Source: Bacteroidota bacterium (lineage in GTDB: Bacteria > Bacteroidota > Bacteroidia > Bacteroidales > Bacteroidaceae). From it: a stretch of 22,297 nt of DNA. Position 1 is the stretch's first letter; every line of letters starts with the position of its first letter. The position numbers were made by a program, and so were the translations under genes. The notes under the pieces are model-generated. The model ran no database searches, was not told the origin of the DNA, and worked only from the letters and a program-made list of their open reading frames with translations. The stretch lies in NCBI GenBank assembly GCA_023425865.1, contig JAFABV010000061.1, positions 1-22,297 on the forward strand. The letters are read 5' to 3'. Below are positions 15,862-22,297 of the stretch, piece after piece.

Positions 15862-16362
15862 TCACTTAACCTCGTTTGCGGTTCTCCACATAAAGTCGGA
15901 GACACGCTTCTTGATGAGCCAGCGGCCATTCTGCTTGACGTACTCGTCACGGTAGCGCACGCCGCTCTGATTATTCATAAGTCGACCGGTTTGGTCCTTG
16001 CCGATGAGCGTCACAAAACAGTAGGAGATACCCGAAGCCTCGTCACCATTGACCGTGAGCGTCTGCTGTCCGTTAAGGTGATATACTGCCGAGAACAGGG
16101 ACAGGTACTGTGCACATGCGTCGCCAATCTGTTTTCTTCCTTTCAGGTCGGAGACCACCTTGCCGTTTTCCATGCTTATCATCTCAGCATCCTCTGTGAA
16201 GAGCAACTGCTGCTCGTCGGTGTTCTTGTAGTCGGCAAGGACGGAGAATGTGTCAACAAGGTTCCGCAGTGCGAGGCGGTCTTCTATCTGGTTCATTACT
16301 TGTGCATTGGTAGAGGTGACGGCTGCCAGCACGAAAGCTATGACTAATAATGCTTTTTTCAT
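15862..16362 (-). CDS. Secreted SnoaL/NTF2-like protein
   Basis: The 166-residue product has a clear signal peptide (MKKALLVIAFVLAAVTSTNA, cleavage before Q21). The mature part reads as a single NTF2-like alpha+beta fold of the SnoaL group: an N-terminal helix pair (IEDRLALRNLVDTFSVLADY), then beta strands with TEDAEMIS, and a final YVKQNGRWLIKKRVSDF strand pair. Such folds bind small hydrophobic molecules or act as simple isomerases and hydrolases; no specific active site can be named here. It lies 30 bp after the AraC-family gene and 12 bp before a second, broken NTF2-like gene, suggesting an ancient pair of exported small-molecule-binding proteins in one transcript. Confidence 0.8.
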   Translation of the reverse strand: MKKALLVIAFVLAAVTSTNAQVMNQIEDRLALRNLVDTFSVLADYKNTDEQQLLFTEDAEMISMENGKVVSDLKGRKQIGDACAQYLSLFSAVYHLNGQQTLTVNGDEASGISYCFVTLIGKDQTGRLMNNQSGVRYRDEYVKQNGRWLIKKRVSDFMWRTANEVK

Positions 16363-16392
16363 CGTTTCTGTGTTATTATTATTCTAATTTAC

Positions 16393-17286
16393 TTATTGAA
16401 AACGCTGCTGTCTGTTCCGGTATTCCGTCGGTGTCATTCCAAGAACCTTGCGGCAGTAGCGGGTGAAGTGGTTGGGCGACGAGAAGTCCATGTCGTAGGC
16501 GATGTCCTGAATGGTAAGGCGCGGGTTGTCTAAAAGCGACACAAGCTCGAAGCCGGCATAGTAGTTTATCCACTGCAATGCGGACACGTTGGTAACTTTA
16601 TTGCTCACTTGCGACAGGTATTTGGGCGTGATGCAAAGCTGGTCGGCATAGAACGCCACGTCGCGCCGCTTGCGGCAATGCTCCTGAACGAGACTGCAAA
16701 AGCGGAGGAAGATTTGCGAGGAGTTGGCTAAGCCGACCTCACTCGCGACTCGGCCATCCAAGCGAGCTTGATGGCTCTCGCTGCTCGTTCGGTTGTCGTC
16801 AGCCCGCATTTCCTCCATCTGGCTTGAATATGCCACCCACATATCGTACAGGAACATTCTCATCTGGTTGCCAAGCAACTCTATCTTGAACATCTCGTTG
16901 TCGGCATCCAAACGCTGACAGAACTGCAAGAAGTCATTCCTGATGATTCGCAGGCTCTCTCCATGCAGATGAAAAGACGGGTGCTGGCGTATGAAGAGAA
17001 ATCCGCGTGTCGCCCATGTCATCTCGGGATTGTAATGGGTGAGAAACTGCGGCGAGGCAAGCAGCACGTCGGCATCGAAGCCACGGCTGTAGCTCACGTT
17101 CTGTATCGTGTTCGACATCTGCCAGATGACAAGGTCGTTCTTACCGGCCTTGAAACTGTCCTTGCCATCGGAGAAAGTCATGGTTCCACTGTTTACGAGT
17201 ATATGCACGTGATAGTCTTGGCGGAACTCATCAGGCAAATTCCCGTCTATTAGTGTGTTGAATAATATGCAAGAGGTGTTGTCCAT
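16393..17286 (-). CDS. AraC-family transcriptional regulator
   Basis: From the ATG at 17286 the protein has 297 residues, the usual AraC size. The N-terminal half is a cupin-like sensor (QDYHVHILVNSGTMTFSDG). The C-terminal 100 residues carry the two helix-turn-helix units: DVAFYADQLCITPKYLSQV and LTIQDIAYDMDFSSPNHFTR, ending in the family signature CRKVLGMTPTEYR. The frame is open upstream to a TTG at 17373 that would overlap the transporter stop by 20 bp; I prefer the ATG because that extra stretch is A/T-rich and unlike coding sequence. It sits between the reductase/transporter pair and the secreted NTF2-like gene, so it probably controls this cluster in response to a small molecule; that role is inferred. 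Confidence 0.88.
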   Translation of the reverse strand: MDNTSCILFNTLIDGNLPDEFRQDYHVHILVNSGTMTFSDGKDSFKAGKNDLVIWQMSNTIQNVSYSRGFDADVLLASPQFLTHYNPEMTWATRGFLFIRQHPSFHLHGESLRIIRNDFLQFCQRLDADNEMFKIELLGNQMRMFLYDMWVAYSSQMEEMRADDNRTSSESHQARLDGRVASEVGLANSSQIFLRFCSLVQEHCRKRRDVAFYADQLCITPKYLSQVSNKVTNVSALQWINYYAGFELVSLLDNPRLTIQDIAYDMDFSSPNHFTRYCRKVLGMTPTEYRNRQQRFQ

Positions 17287-17353
17287 ATCAACGGTAAAAA
17301 TAGAATTAAAATGCGAGACGGCAAGACATCCGTTGACTATTTTATGTAGCTTA

Positions 17354-18232
17354 TTATCCGAATATGATGACAACTGAGCCCGCTATCATGATGACGGAGC
17401 CGAGGAGTTTCTTGCGGATGTGCCGCTCATGGAAGAGCTTGTAGCCAAAGCCGATTGTCACGAGCGTGGATAGCTGGAACAGAGCGAGAGCATAGCCGAC
17501 ATTCATGTACTTGAACACGTAATTGGTGGTCAGCTGCGTGATTCCCACAGACAAAGCCAGAAATATATAGTAACGCCAATCCCTCGAGGTGTTGCCGTGC
17601 ATTTCATTGAGAACGGGGATACGAAGAACAATCAGCGACAGCAGGGCGAATACCATGCCCGAACAGCTCCAGACGACCAGACATGTGGTTGTGTCGCTCA
17701 TAAGGATTATCTTTTTCAGGAACACTCCCTCGATGGCAGTGAGAATCATAGCCCAGATGCGATAACGTATCTCTTTGTTGCGGAGCAGACGCCAAGAGAA
17801 ACCCTCGTCGGTAGTGTCGAAAACGAAATAGCTGCCGCCCACTATAAGGCACATTCCCAGCAGTCCGTATGCCGATGGCAACTCGCCCAACACAACAATG
17901 CCTGTTAGCAGTCCGACAATGCTCTTGTAGCTGTTGATAGGGCCAAGCACTGACAGGTCGCCTCCCTTAAGGGCAAGCACGAGGAAGCCATTGCCCAGAC
18001 CGCCGCACAAGCCTGCCAACGCCGCATATCCCCAGAAAGCCGGTGGGAAAGAAAACCAGTCGATACGCCAGCCGTAAAGAGCCAGACAGACAGCGGCTAT
18101 CATCACGTAAGAGGTAAAATTGACCACCAGAGGATGATGGCCGCCGCGGTCTGTCAGTTCCTTCTGCAAGACATTGCTGACGGGATTGCCCAAGACCCTG
18201 AGCAAGACAGCTATGTAAACGAATATCATCAT
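17354..18232 (-). CDS. EamA/DMT-superfamily transporter
   Basis: The 292-residue product is an inner-membrane protein with about ten hydrophobic helices arranged as two EamA repeats (roughly residues 1-135 and 150-292), the layout of drug/metabolite transporters. Marks are GNPVSNVLQKELT in the first helix, GLGNGFLVLALKGGDLSVLGPINSYKSIVG in helices 3-4 (residues 98-127), and ALALFQLSTLVTIGFGYKLFHE near the end. Its ATG shares one base with the stop codon of the aldo/keto reductase (TGATG), a sign of translational coupling, so reductase and transporter probably handle the same compound or pathway. Whether it exports or imports, and what, cannot be told. Confidence 0.88.
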   Translation of the reverse strand: MMIFVYIAVLLRVLGNPVSNVLQKELTDRGGHHPLVVNFTSYVMIAAVCLALYGWRIDWFSFPPAFWGYAALAGLCGGLGNGFLVLALKGGDLSVLGPINSYKSIVGLLTGIVVLGELPSAYGLLGMCLIVGGSYFVFDTTDEGFSWRLLRNKEIRYRIWAMILTAIEGVFLKKIILMSDTTTCLVVWSCSGMVFALLSLIVLRIPVLNEMHGNTSRDWRYYIFLALSVGITQLTTNYVFKYMNVGYALALFQLSTLVTIGFGYKLFHERHIRKKLLGSVIMIAGSVVIIFG

Positions 18233-19080
18233 CAGTCGGCCGGTTTCCAGCTGCCGAGCATCTGCTCCTGCTCTTTCAGCCCAAGGGTGAAGAATCGCTT
18301 GCCGGTGTCAAGCTTGGCAATCTCTGTCATTTCATCGTCCGTAAGTGAGAAGTCGAAGATGTCGAAGTTGCTTTGCATATGGGCGGGATTGGTGGTCTTC
18401 GGGAAGATGATGTTGCCTTCTTGTATCTGCCAGCGTAGTATGACCTGCACGTTGGTCTTGCCATATTTCCCGGCAAGGCGTGTGAAGACGGGCTCGTTGA
18501 TAAGTCCCTTGTCACCGTGCCCGATAGGATACCAGCTCTCAATGGCTGTACCATACTTCCGGATGCGTTCCTTCAACTGGTGTTGGGCGTAGTAAGGGTG
18601 GCACTCCACCTGCAGGACAGCGGGTTTGATGTTCACCGCCTCACAGATTTCCTCCAGGCGCGAGCTCTCGAAGTTGGAGATGCCGATGGAGCGCACCTTG
18701 CCCTCCTTTACTGCCTTTTCCATGTCGCGCCATGCGCCGAGATAGTCGCCGAACTGCTGGTGCAGCAGGAGCAGGTCGATGTAGTCGGTGTCAAGCCGCT
18801 GGAGCATCTTGTCGATGCCAGCCATCGTCTTGCTTTCGCCGTACTCCGACGGCCACAGTTTCGTTGTTATCCAAATTTCCTCACGTGGTATGCCGCTCTT
18901 TTTAACAGCCGCCCCCACTCCGCGCTCGTTCTGATAGGCGTGTGCGGTGTCGATGTGTCGGTAGCCAATCTTAAAGGCTTCTGTGCAGGCTTTCTCAGTG
19001 GCGGGATCGCCGGTCACCATATATACTCCGAGTCCCAGTTGCGGAATCTTGTTTCCGTCGTTCAATGTTACGTATTCCAT
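18232..19080 (-). CDS. Aldo/keto reductase
   Basis: This 282-residue cytoplasmic enzyme reduces aldehydes or ketones with NADPH in a TIM barrel. The catalytic tetrad is complete: D44 and Y49 in DTAHAYQNE, K74 in TTKLWPSEYG, and H107 in LLLHQQF. Signatures GYRHIDTAHAYQNE and IGISNFESSRL match the family, close to 2,5-diketogluconate-reductase-like (DkgA-type) members. The C-terminal tail ends in WKPAD, as does the remnant at 15238-15339. It lies 60 bp after the O-acetyltransferase gene and is coupled by a TGATG overlap to the transporter gene. The physiological substrate is unknown; removal of reactive carbonyls is a reasonable guess. Confidence 0.92.
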   Translation of the reverse strand: MEYVTLNDGNKIPQLGLGVYMVTGDPATEKACTEAFKIGYRHIDTAHAYQNERGVGAAVKKSGIPREEIWITTKLWPSEYGESKTMAGIDKMLQRLDTDYIDLLLLHQQFGDYLGAWRDMEKAVKEGKVRSIGISNFESSRLEEICEAVNIKPAVLQVECHPYYAQHQLKERIRKYGTAIESWYPIGHGDKGLINEPVFTRLAGKYGKTNVQVILRWQIQEGNIIFPKTTNPAHMQSNFDIFDFSLTDDEMTEIAKLDTGKRFFTLGLKEQEQMLGSWKPAD

Positions 19081-19140
19081 CGTAGTGTATATTGTATAGT
19101 GTAAAATGAGAAATGAAAAATGAATAAATGGTGCAGATAC

Positions 19141-19692
19141 TTAAAGTGTACGGATGACTTTGGCAGGGTTGCCCGCTACAACAGTGTTTGGCTCTACATC
19201 GTGAGTGACCACAGCACCGGAGCCTACCACCGCGTTCTCGCCGATTGTAATTCCCGGCAGGATGACCGCCGCACCGCCAATCCATGCGTTCTTGCAGATG
19301 TGGATGGGCTTGCAGCGCAGCACCATGCGGTTGTCAAGGTCGTGGTTGTCGGTGAACATCTTCACGCATGGGCCTACCATCACGTTGTCGTCGATGGTGA
19401 TGCCGCCAGCCGACATCATTGTCAGGCTGTGGTTGATAAACACACCCTTGCCAATCTTAACTTGGTTGCCAAAGTCAATCATGAACGGCGGCGTAATGTG
19501 GCTGCCCTCACCCATAGGATCAGTGAACAGCTCGTTTGTCCAGTTGTTGGTGCCGTCACGAAACTGTGTCAGCCCGTTGATACGTGCGCAGAGGTGTGTC
19601 GACCGCTGCATCTCCTTAATAGCCTCCTGATATTCAGGCTGTGCCATGTCAACGTCCTCGCCGAAGCGAAGTTTCTCAAAAATGTCATTCAT
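19141..19692 (-). CDS. LbH-fold O-acetyltransferase, maltose/galactoside acetyltransferase-like
   Basis: The 183-residue product is a left-handed beta-helix acetyl-CoA transferase of the LacA/Maa/NodL group. An N-terminal helical cap (residues 1-45) precedes hexapeptide repeats (IKIGKGVFINHSL-type turns, ITIDDNVMVGPCV, IGGAAVILPGITIGENAVVGSGAVV). The likely catalytic His is H117 in FTDNHDLDNR, and the chain ends in the usual VVAGNPAKVIR. It probably acetylates a sugar or another hydroxyl compound in the cytoplasm. The ATG at 19692 lies inside the left arm of a 13-bp inverted repeat that flanks its promoter. It precedes the aldo/keto reductase by 60 bp and may share its transcript. Confidence 0.9.
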   Translation of the reverse strand: MNDIFEKLRFGEDVDMAQPEYQEAIKEMQRSTHLCARINGLTQFRDGTNNWTNELFTDPMGEGSHITPPFMIDFGNQVKIGKGVFINHSLTMMSAGGITIDDNVMVGPCVKMFTDNHDLDNRMVLRCKPIHICKNAWIGGAAVILPGITIGENAVVGSGAVVTHDVEPNTVVAGNPAKVIRTL

Positions 19693-19779
19693 CTTTCTTG
19701 TCCTTTTAATAGTTTATGTTTTCTGGTGCAAAGTTAAGGAGATTCTACTGTTGGGTTAGGACATAAAAGAAAGATGAAT
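19687..19779. repeat. 13-bp inverted repeat flanking a promoter
   Basis: ATTCATCTTTCTT (19687-19699) and AAGAAAGATGAAT (19767-19779) are perfect inverted copies 67 bp apart. The left arm contains the start codon of the O-acetyltransferase gene and the spacer contains its -7 box. The arrangement could be an operator pair or the ends of an invertible promoter segment. The arms are A/T-rich, so chance is not excluded. Confidence 0.7.
19729..19736 (-). promoter_or_regulatory. Candidate -7 box for the O-acetyltransferase gene
   Basis: On the minus strand this reads TAACTTTG, an exact TAnnTTTG match 37 bp before the ATG at 19692, in an A/T-rich leader. It probably starts the transcript that runs through the reductase, transporter, regulator and NTF2-like genes. 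Confidence 0.55.
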
Positions 19780-19821
19780 TGTCACATTTTTCCTCAAAAA
19801 ACAAACAATGACGCTAACGAC

Positions 19822-20295
19822 CTACAAGTCCATTTCCATTTGTATGTCGCAACGGGCATAGTCGGTGTGCTCGATGGGAATCTCGTGGAAGCCGTACTTG
19901 CCGTACAGATGGACGGCAGCGGCGCAACGACGGTTGCTCTCAAGGAACAAGTGGTGTGCGCCAAGCTCACAAGCCTTGTCGATGCAGCGGGCAATGAGTT
20001 TCTTGCCTATGCCCTTGCCCTGGATGTCGGGATTGACGGCGAACTTCACCAATTCGTAGTCGTACTTCGGGTTCTTGCTCTTCATCATGGCAAAGGAGCC
20101 GACAGGCACACCGTCCAGCTCCGCCATGAAGATGTATCCGCCCTTGTTGATGATGTTCTCCATCGGGTGGTCTATCTCGTACAGGTCGGCATCCTCGACA
20201 ACAAATAGGTCGCGAATCCAACGCTCGTTCAGTTCCTTGAACGCCTGATGATGACGTTTGTCATCATAGTCCACTATCTTTACTTCGTCTTTCAT
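19822..20295 (-). CDS. GNAT-family N-acetyltransferase
   Basis: The 157-residue protein has the GNAT fold. The acetyl-CoA-binding motif A is clear, VKFAVNPDIQGKGIGKKLI, with QGKGIG at 92-97, and motif B is seen in HLFLESNRRCAAAVHLYGKYGF. Strands before motif A (GGYIFMAELDGVPVGSFAMM) match the usual order. The substrate cannot be predicted; single-domain GNATs acetylate amines ranging from amino acids to antibiotics. It lies 16 bp downstream of a second GNAT gene on the same strand, so the two are almost certainly co-transcribed. A 129-bp promoter-bearing gap separates it from the O-acetyltransferase gene. Confidence 0.9.
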   Translation of the reverse strand: MKDEVKIVDYDDKRHHQAFKELNERWIRDLFVVEDADLYEIDHPMENIINKGGYIFMAELDGVPVGSFAMMKSKNPKYDYELVKFAVNPDIQGKGIGKKLIARCIDKACELGAHHLFLESNRRCAAAVHLYGKYGFHEIPIEHTDYARCDIQMEMDL

Positions 20296-20311
20296 TCCTT
20301 AATTGTTTTTT

Positions 20312-20830
20312 TTATTTGTGATGTCCCAACATCTTCTCCATCCAGATAACGTCGTACCACTTACCGAACTTGTAACCACTCTTGTGAAAATGGGCACATC
20401 GGGTAAACCCCATAGACTCATGAAAATGTATGCTGTCGAGAGGGAGGTACTCGTCAGCCTTTTCCATAAAGGTGATGCACGCGTTCATGTTAAGGATGCC
20501 CTGTGCCTTAAGCATTTCCTCCAACTTGCCATAGAGCTGACGGCCAAGCCCACGATGGCGCACGCTCATGTCAAGATAAATGGCAGTCTCTACGCTCCAT
20601 TGGTAAGCGGCACGCTCGCTGAACTGATGGGCGTAAGCGAAACCTACGATACTGCCATCTTCCTCGCCGACAATGTACGGATAGCCTTTACTTATGGTTA
20701 TTATTCTGTTTCGGAAATCTTCCAGAGTCGGAACATCATACTCGAATGTTATTGCCGTCTGCTCAACATACGGAGCATAGATGTCGAGTAGGGCTTGGGC
20801 ATCATTGGCAGTTGCTTTCCTTATTAACAT
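20312..20830 (-). CDS. GNAT N-acetyltransferase, phosphinothricin/methionine-derivative type
   Basis: The 172-residue product resembles the PAT/Bar and MddA (YncA) group, which acetylate phosphinothricin, methionine sulfone or sulfoximine. Supporting features are the N-terminal IRKATANDAQALLDIYAPYV with EQTAITFEYDVPTLEDF, motif A at about 80-100 (VETAIYLDMSVRHRGLGRQLY), the SIHFHESMGF motif, and the closing GYKFGKWYDVIWMEK, very like PAT enzymes. Antibiotic resistance is not implied: many homologues act on amino-acid analogues or have no known resistance role. It is followed 16 bp later by the other GNAT gene and preceded by the Nudix gene with a 58-bp spacer. Confidence 0.88.
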   Translation of the reverse strand: MLIRKATANDAQALLDIYAPYVEQTAITFEYDVPTLEDFRNRIITISKGYPYIVGEEDGSIVGFAYAHQFSERAAYQWSVETAIYLDMSVRHRGLGRQLYGKLEEMLKAQGILNMNACITFMEKADEYLPLDSIHFHESMGFTRCAHFHKSGYKFGKWYDVIWMEKMLGHHK

Positions 20831-20888
20831 AGACGATATCTAATATTTTACTGGTAATTCCTTATCCTTACTTCAGTGCCGCTTCCTT

Positions 20889-21425
20889 TCAGTTGTCTGG
20901 CGGTCCGCCGTTGTCCGCTTGTTTATCCATAAAGAACTTCTTGTACTCATGTTCAAAATTGGGCGTGAACACACCCTTGCCGATGTTGTCGGCTATCTCC
21001 TGCGATGTCCAGAAACGTCCGCCGCTGAGTTCGTCCTTGCTCGGACGGACTGCTCCGTTATAAACACACTGATGTACATAGACGAGTTCCCTCTCCCTCT
21101 TACTCTCAAAGACGTAATGGCCGAGACTAATGGGCGTGAAGTTGGTGATGCCAAGTTCCTCTCTGACTTCACGCTGCAATGCCTGTTCAACGTTTTCACC
21201 GAGGTCAATGTGACCGCCTACCGCAGTGTCCCACTTGTCGGGCTGTATGTCCTTCCATGCAGGGCGATGCTGGAGATACAGTTCCCCCTTGCTGTTGAAC
21301 ACGTGCAGATGGACGACGGGATGCAGTATCTTGCTGCCGTCATGGGCATTGTCACGTGTCACTGAGCCGAGGATATTGCCGTCCTCATCCACTATCGGGA
21401 ACATTTCTTCTGGATTGTCTCTCAT
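20889..21425 (-). CDS. Nudix hydrolase, isopentenyl-diphosphate-isomerase-like subgroup
   Basis: The product has 178 residues from the ATG at 21425. The Nudix box GGHIDLGENVEQALQREVRE with following ELGI is complete and fits GX5EX7REUXEEXGU, at about residues 70-93. The N-terminal FPIVDEDGNILGSVTR and LHPVVHLHVFNSKGELYLQHR match the YfcD/IPP-isomerase-like Nudix subgroup common in Bacteroidota. It should hydrolyse a nucleoside diphosphate linked to another moiety; substrate unknown. An upstream in-frame TTG (21452) would overlap the preceding gene and is not preferred. The start lies 7 bp after the stop codon of the broken CPBP-like gene, so the two were probably one transcript. Confidence 0.9.
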   Translation of the reverse strand: MRDNPEEMFPIVDEDGNILGSVTRDNAHDGSKILHPVVHLHVFNSKGELYLQHRPAWKDIQPDKWDTAVGGHIDLGENVEQALQREVREELGITNFTPISLGHYVFESKRERELVYVHQCVYNGAVRPSKDELSGGRFWTSQEIADNIGKGVFTPNFEHEYKKFFMDKQADNGGPPDN

Positions 21426-21432
21426 ATTGTTT

Positions 21433-21852
21433 CTATTTTGTTGGTGATACAAGAGTTTTTACCATCTTTTCCGTTGACTTTCGGTCCATACATACTTCCT
21501 CAAAGAAAGCGTACAGTAAGCACAGGAACATCACCCATGCCACAGTACCAGTGGAAGCAATATCGCTGACACTGACTGCTACCCCGAATACGACGAAAGG
21601 AGCAGCCAACGTGATAAGACTTCTTCCTATGGACTTGCCCACTACGAAAGGTATCATCTTTCTTCTCAACAACAGAATTGCAACTAACCCACCGATGACA
21701 GGACTAATGCCTATTATCAGATCCCATACCCTCTGGTGTGATGAGTCACTGGTCAACAATGGAGTACATACTGTCCTAATCATCACTGCAACGGCAAAGA
21801 ACAGCGGTATGCTCCACGTCTTCTTTTTCCTGAATACTCTTATGAGACTCAA
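21433..21852 (-). pseudogene. Probable truncated CPBP-family membrane protein
   Basis: A 139-codon frame encodes four hydrophobic segments (WSIPLFFAVAVMIRTV, LIIGISPVIGGLVAILLL, SLITLAAPFVVFGVAVSV, VAWVMFLCLLYAFFEE). The last resembles the start of the catalytic region in CPBP (CAAX-protease/Abi) intramembrane proteases, where FYALLEEYGWRGYL is typical; here EE is followed by VCMDRKSTEKM and an early stop. The remaining helices with the catalytic His motifs are missing. The frame also has no ATG near its beginning: it opens after a TAA and the best start is TTG at 21852. Both ends therefore look damaged. A good -7 box lies 39 bp upstream. It may instead be a small intact membrane protein using a TTG start; the CPBP assignment is tentative. 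Confidence 0.45.
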
Positions 21853-21890
21853 TTGTGTTACTTTTTAATGATAACCTTGTAAAACAAATG

Positions 21891-21898
21891 CAAACTTA
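21891..21898 (-). promoter_or_regulatory. Candidate -7 box for the CPBP-like/Nudix transcript
   Basis: The minus strand reads TAAGTTTG, matching TAnnTTTG, 39 bp before the TTG of the membrane-protein frame. It probably still drives the Nudix gene and perhaps the two GNAT genes. Confidence 0.5.
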
Positions 21899-21989
21899 CA
21901 TAAAATTTTTCTATTGCTGTCCGATAAAACCAAAAGATCGACAGTATGATGGCAATTAAATCATATTGACACGGTTGCTACAAAAAAAT

Positions 21990-22009
21990 GGGAAGTCCGC
22001 TGACTTCCC
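21990..22009. promoter_or_regulatory. Hairpin near the IS left end
   Basis: GGGAAGTC (21990-21997) and GACTTCCC (22002-22009) form a perfect 8-bp stem with a CGCT loop, 35 bp before the transposase ATG. Such stems inside IS ends often limit transposase expression from outside transcription. A TACTTTTG box (22021-22028) follows directly and may be the transposase promoter. Confidence 0.55.
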
Positions 22010-22044
22010 CAAAGAGTTTGTACTTTTGCGTTGCTAAAACAAAA

Positions 22045-22297
22045 ATGTATAAACTCATGGGCAAAGTTACTACAAATCCAGGAATTCCAGTGTTTGGGGA
22101 GATAGTAAAGTTGATAGACAAACAAGAAGTAAGCAAGGTAGCCGAAAAGCTTAAGGCCAACAGATACACTAAGCGGCTTGACGCTTACCAGCACCTCATC
22201 ATCATGCTGTATGCCGTTCTGGGACAGTTCAACAGCCTGAGAGACATAGAGCTTGGGTTCTACTCGTCTGCTCAATGCCTGAACCATTTTGGTCTTG
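22045..22297 (+). CDS. IS4-family transposase (DUF4372 N-terminal domain), partial
   Basis: The reading frame starts at ATG 22045 (alternative ATG at 22057) and is open to the window edge, giving 84 residues without a stop. It reads MYKLMGKVTTNPGIPVFGEI at the start and contains VSKVAEKLKANRYTKRLDAY and HLIIMLYAVLGQFNSLRDIE, which matches the N-terminal DUF4372 domain of IS4-type transposases, where NRYVKHF and LxxMLxxQxxxxxSLRDI are usual. The catalytic DDE domain lies outside the window, so activity cannot be judged. Insertion is in the opposite direction to the accessory genes next to it. Confidence 0.75.
   Translation, partial: MYKLMGKVTTNPGIPVFGEIVKLIDKQEVSKVAEKLKANRYTKRLDAYQHLIIMLYAVLGQFNSLRDIELGFYSSAQCLNHFGL

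Larger units (their letters stand above)
21970..22297 (+). mobile_element. Left end of an IS4-type insertion sequence (partial)
   Basis: The window ends inside this element. The call rests on the transposase start at 22045 and on the preceding hairpin, a common feature near IS ends. The left boundary is approximate; no terminal inverted repeat or target duplication can be defined because the right end is outside the window. Confidence 0.6.

Noticed and set aside
15713..15955. An 80-codon plus-strand frame with a hydrophobic stretch
   Set aside because: It is antisense to the signal peptide of the broken lipoprotein and to the 3' end of the NTF2-like gene, which have clear family features.
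17287..17373. N-terminal extension of the AraC-family regulator from a TTG
   Set aside because: The extension is A/T-rich, overlaps the transporter stop and would be longer than usual; kept only as an alternative start.
1..22297. tRNA, rRNA or known riboswitch
   Set aside because: No cloverleaf, CCA-ended tRNA-like sequence, rRNA core motif or recognisable riboswitch was seen by eye; a covariance-model search would be needed to exclude small RNAs.

Overview
The window looks like chromosomal DNA of a Bacteroidota bacterium, most likely Prevotella or a close relative. The grounds are TAnnTTTG-type -7 promoter boxes ahead of several genes, the absence of obvious Shine-Dalgarno sequences, a TamL-type lipoprotein with an Omp85 barrel, a Bacteroidota-style Tgt without the usual zinc cysteines, and IS remnants of types common in this phylum. 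The genus is inference; no rRNA or marker gene is present.

Layout. Bases 1-14580 are ordinary, fairly G+C-rich housekeeping chromosome: a secreted GH20 beta-hexosaminidase (+), a hemolysin III/PAQR-type membrane protein (-), the TamL outer-membrane assembly protein (+), then a tight five-gene minus-strand operon read lon, tgt, lptG/F-type permease, DEAD-box helicase, WalJ/YycJ-type metallo-hydrolase. trmN6 (+) is transcribed divergently from lon.

Bases 14581-15384 hold no intact gene. They contain a degenerate 22-bp tandem array (14606-14850), a cleaner 4 x 23-bp tandem array (14862-14953), then a gene graveyard: the C-terminal end of an IS256-type transposase joined directly to the C-terminal end of an aldo/keto reductase that is not the copy found intact nearby.

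Bases 15385-21852 form a minus-strand accessory block. In transcription order it reads: a broken CPBP-like membrane protein, a Nudix hydrolase, two GNAT acetyltransferases (one PAT/Bar-like), a left-handed beta-helix O-acetyltransferase, an aldo/keto reductase, an EamA/DMT transporter, an AraC-family regulator, a secreted SnoaL/NTF2-like protein and a second NTF2-like (DUF4440-type) lipoprotein gene broken by two compensating frameshifts. The second half (reductase, exporter, regulator, secreted small-molecule-binding folds) is tightly packed and could be one regulated detoxification or small-molecule response unit. A 13-bp inverted repeat flanks the promoter in front of the O-acetyltransferase. 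The window ends inside the 5' part of an IS4-type (DUF4372) transposase gene preceded by a strong hairpin.

The items most worth a second look are the paired tandem arrays, the inverted repeat around a promoter, the transposase/reductase junction, and the double-frameshift lipoprotein gene. I did not find a clearly new multi-gene defence or biosynthetic system.
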